DNA from: Pediococcus parvulus
Lineage (GTDB): Bacteria > Bacillota > Bacilli > Lactobacillales > Lactobacillaceae
NCBI RefSeq assembly: GCF_007990205.1
Contig: NZ_BJWE01000014.1
Location: forward strand, 1 to 40,856
Length of the DNA: 40,856 nucleotides
Direction: 5' to 3'
Shown here: positions 39,052 to 40,856 of the stretch, in pieces
How the letters are laid out: each line of letters opens with the position of its first letter
How positions within the stretch are numbered: position 1 is the first letter of the stretch
Made by a program: the position numbers and the translations under genes
The notes under the pieces: model-generated
The model's input: the letters and a program-made list of their open reading frames with translations, nothing else
Told to the model about the DNA's origin: nothing
The model's database searches: none

Positions 39052-40818
39052 ATGAAACGCTTCATATTTCGCGATTTTTATCAACTTAAAAATTTAATTA
39101 ATTACATGATTAAATCAGATGAAAATTTGTATTATGCCAGTTTGACGCTATTAGTTGGTGTTGTAACTAGCATCCTATTGGAGCATGCACTTTTTCTTTC
39201 AGAAAATCCGTTATTAATCCCATTAAAATTTATTTTTGCGGTTCTTATTATTTGGGGGATGTTTGTTGGCTTAATGGCAGCATCCCTAATGATTAGTGGG
39301 TTTCAGCAACGTAAGCCGGTTAACTTCGATCATTTGAAGGATTTGTTACAAAAGTTGTTTGAAAGAAATTGGATTATTAGTATTGCATATTTCTTTTTTT
39401 ATGTGGTAATTACGATTCCACTAGGTGGATTTGGATTTGCAACCGTCATTCTGGCTCATATTCCAACAAGCGTTTCAATTCAAAACTTTGTTTTTGCTAA
39501 TCGCTGGACGGTCGCACCTGTTTTTATTCTTTTGTATCTTATTTTTTGTTACATAGCTCTGCGAATGCTTTTAGCACTTCCAGCAATGATTAGTTATCAA
39601 TGTTCACTGACTGAAGGAATTCGACTGAGTTGGCGCTTAACAAAAGGGCAGACAGGCAGGATGCTTATCCAGATTTTGATCATTGTTGTTCGTGTTTCCG
39701 TACCGTTTCTGCTAATTGGGAGCCTTATTCTAGAAGGTATATTTGCCTGGAACAGCTGGATGCATTCAGACTTACCATCAACTATTTTGATGGTTTTAGC
39801 GATTACATTTATTGAACTGTTGTTTGTTGGTTGGTTTTTAGTTTTTATGACTGGTTTTTTGTCACGATTGGGTGAGTGGGTTAGAGTCGTAAACATGCCA
39901 CTAGCGAAAACACCGGTATTCAAAACAAGAGGATTAAATTATCATCAATGGGATTTGAAACAAATCAAGAAAATTGGGATTGCTTTATTGGGTCTGTTAT
40001 TTTTGAGCACACCCACGTATGCCTTTTTTTCAATTCGGATGAATGAGAATCATTCAACTGACGTGCTAGTTATCTCACACCGTGGCGTAAGTGATCATAA
40101 TGGTGTGCAAAATACGATTATGGCACTTAGAAAAACGGCTAAACTAAAACCCGATTATGTGGAAATGGATATTCGAGAAACTAAAGATCATCAGTTTGTG
40201 GTCATGCATGATAGTAATCTGTATCATTTGGCCAGAAAAAATAGGTCAGTTTCTGATCTAACCCTAAAAGAATTAACACATTTAACCATTCGAGAAAATG
40301 GCTATCAAACTAAAATTAGCAGTTTTTCCGATTACCTTAAAACTGCCCATCAGTTAAAACAGCCTTTGATTGTTGAGATCAAGGCAAGTAAAAATGACAC
40401 AGCTAATCTGGTGACCCTATTTAATAAAAAGTATGGCCATAGCTTAGAAACACATCACGATATGGTTCATTCTTTGAATGCCACCTTTATGACCCAACTA
40501 AAAAAGCAACGGCCAAATTTAGTGACAGGGATTATTACGCCGTTTAACATTGCGCGAATGCCTAAAAATTCAACTGATTTTTATTCCCTTGAATTTCATA
40601 CACTGAATCGCCAGTTTATTCAGCAGGCTTGGGCACAGCATAAAAAAGTCTATGCTTGGCCAGTGGACGGCATTGAACCGATGAAGCGAATGTTAGCGTT
40701 GCGAGTTGATGGGATGATTACAAACCATGTGCAGAGATTACAGAAAGTCATTCGCGAAAGAAATGCGGCGGATTTAAGTCGCTATGAAGTGATCAATAAT
40801 TTAATTGAACTTTGGTAA
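39052..40818 (+). CDS. Membrane-anchored glycerophosphodiester phosphodiesterase
   Basis: A 588-residue fusion: an N-terminal membrane domain of about six to seven helices (about 20-330), then a GDPD catalytic domain (about 338-580). Catalytic and metal residues are visible: His343-Arg344 (SHRGVSD), Glu371 and Asp373 (VEMDIRE), and His386 (MHDSNL). It would hydrolyse glycerophosphodiesters, perhaps from phospholipid or teichoic acid turnover. The last membrane helix places the catalytic domain just after it, so it is probably extracellular, though the topology was not computed. The start is ATG at 39052 with GGGGG 11 bases before it; GTG at 39043 is too close to that site. Confidence 0.9.
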   Translation: MKRFIFRDFYQLKNLINYMIKSDENLYYASLTLLVGVVTSILLEHALFLSENPLLIPLKFIFAVLIIWGMFVGLMAASLMISGFQQRKPVNFDHLKDLLQKLFERNWIISIAYFFFYVVITIPLGGFGFATVILAHIPTSVSIQNFVFANRWTVAPVFILLYLIFCYIALRMLLALPAMISYQCSLTEGIRLSWRLTKGQTGRMLIQILIIVVRVSVPFLLIGSLILEGIFAWNSWMHSDLPSTILMVLAITFIELLFVGWFLVFMTGFLSRLGEWVRVVNMPLAKTPVFKTRGLNYHQWDLKQIKKIGIALLGLLFLSTPTYAFFSIRMNENHSTDVLVISHRGVSDHNGVQNTIMALRKTAKLKPDYVEMDIRETKDHQFVVMHDSNLYHLARKNRSVSDLTLKELTHLTIRENGYQTKISSFSDYLKTAHQLKQPLIVEIKASKNDTANLVTLFNKKYGHSLETHHDMVHSLNATFMTQLKKQRPNLVTGIITPFNIARMPKNSTDFYSLEFHTLNRQFIQQAWAQHKKVYAWPVDGIEPMKRMLALRVDGMITNHVQRLQKVIRERNAADLSRYEVINNLIELW

Positions 40819-40856
40819 AAATGCGAATCTTATTCTTGTTGCAGAAAGGAATGAGA

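Noticed and set aside
38758-39084. 108-codon open frame on the minus strand across the ddl-GDPD gap
   Set aside because: It runs through the ddl terminator and into coding sequence on both sides, lacks a convincing ribosome binding site and has no recognisable domain.

Overview
The window is about 40.9 kb of AT-rich, gene-dense low-GC Gram-positive DNA, almost certainly a chromosomal segment of a lactic acid bacterium of the Lactobacillaceae. Evidence for this: strong GGAGG-type ribosome binding sites with many TTG starts; the order tdk-prfA-prmC-Sua5/YwlC-glyA-upp followed by atpBEFHAGDC; a DUF1146 gene before murA; yidD-DUF2969-rodA; a methionine T-box (rather than an S-box) before metNIQ; an L-2-hydroxyisocaproate-type dehydrogenase; and a D-Ala ligase with the Phe active-site residue of vancomycin-resistant lactobacilli and leuconostocs. 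No phage, transposon, CRISPR array, rRNA or tRNA gene was found. This reads as core genome with transporter modules between housekeeping operons.

Layout. (1) 1-1064: end of an ABC permease gene and its ATPase, which carries an in-frame TAA at codon 12 ahead of the Walker A motif, so the module is probably dead. (2) 1141-5575: a TetR repressor and a heterodimeric ABC multidrug exporter in one operon, with a palindrome between promoter and start. (3) 5598-7789: a serine beta-lactamase-fold hydrolase and manA, closed by a hairpin shared with the convergent murT-gatD operon (minus strand, 7791-9842) for lipid II amidation. (4) 10038-14843: tdk-prfA-prmC-ywlC-glyA, tightly packed. (5) upp, then a 374-base structured gap, then the complete eight-gene F1Fo ATP synthase operon (15920-22403). 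(6) Cell-envelope genes: DUF1146-murA, then yidD-DUF2969-rodA. (7) A Met-specific T-box riboswitch and metNIQ, then the 2-hydroxyacid dehydrogenase. (8) 30031-34747: a five-gene operon with a BceAB-like ABC transporter, a YtrA-type GntR regulator and a second ABC transporter, with a near-palindrome at the promoter. (9) 34751-40818: DUF975 membrane protein (minus), DUF2785 protein, a quinone-oxidoreductase-like dehydrogenase, ddl, and a membrane-anchored glycerophosphodiesterase.

Much of the window serves the envelope: MurA starts peptidoglycan precursor synthesis, Ddl sets the stem-peptide terminus, MurT/GatD amidates lipid II, RodA polymerises it, and the two ABC modules may protect it. I did not find an obviously new multi-gene system. 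The observations most worth checking are the Phe-type Ddl, a Val replacing a conserved Asn next to the essential Arg of ATP synthase subunit a, the GntR-controlled BceAB-like operon that lacks an adjacent two-component system, the structured upp-atpB gap, and the nonsense-interrupted ATPase. All positions and pairings were read by eye; no database search or folding calculation was run.
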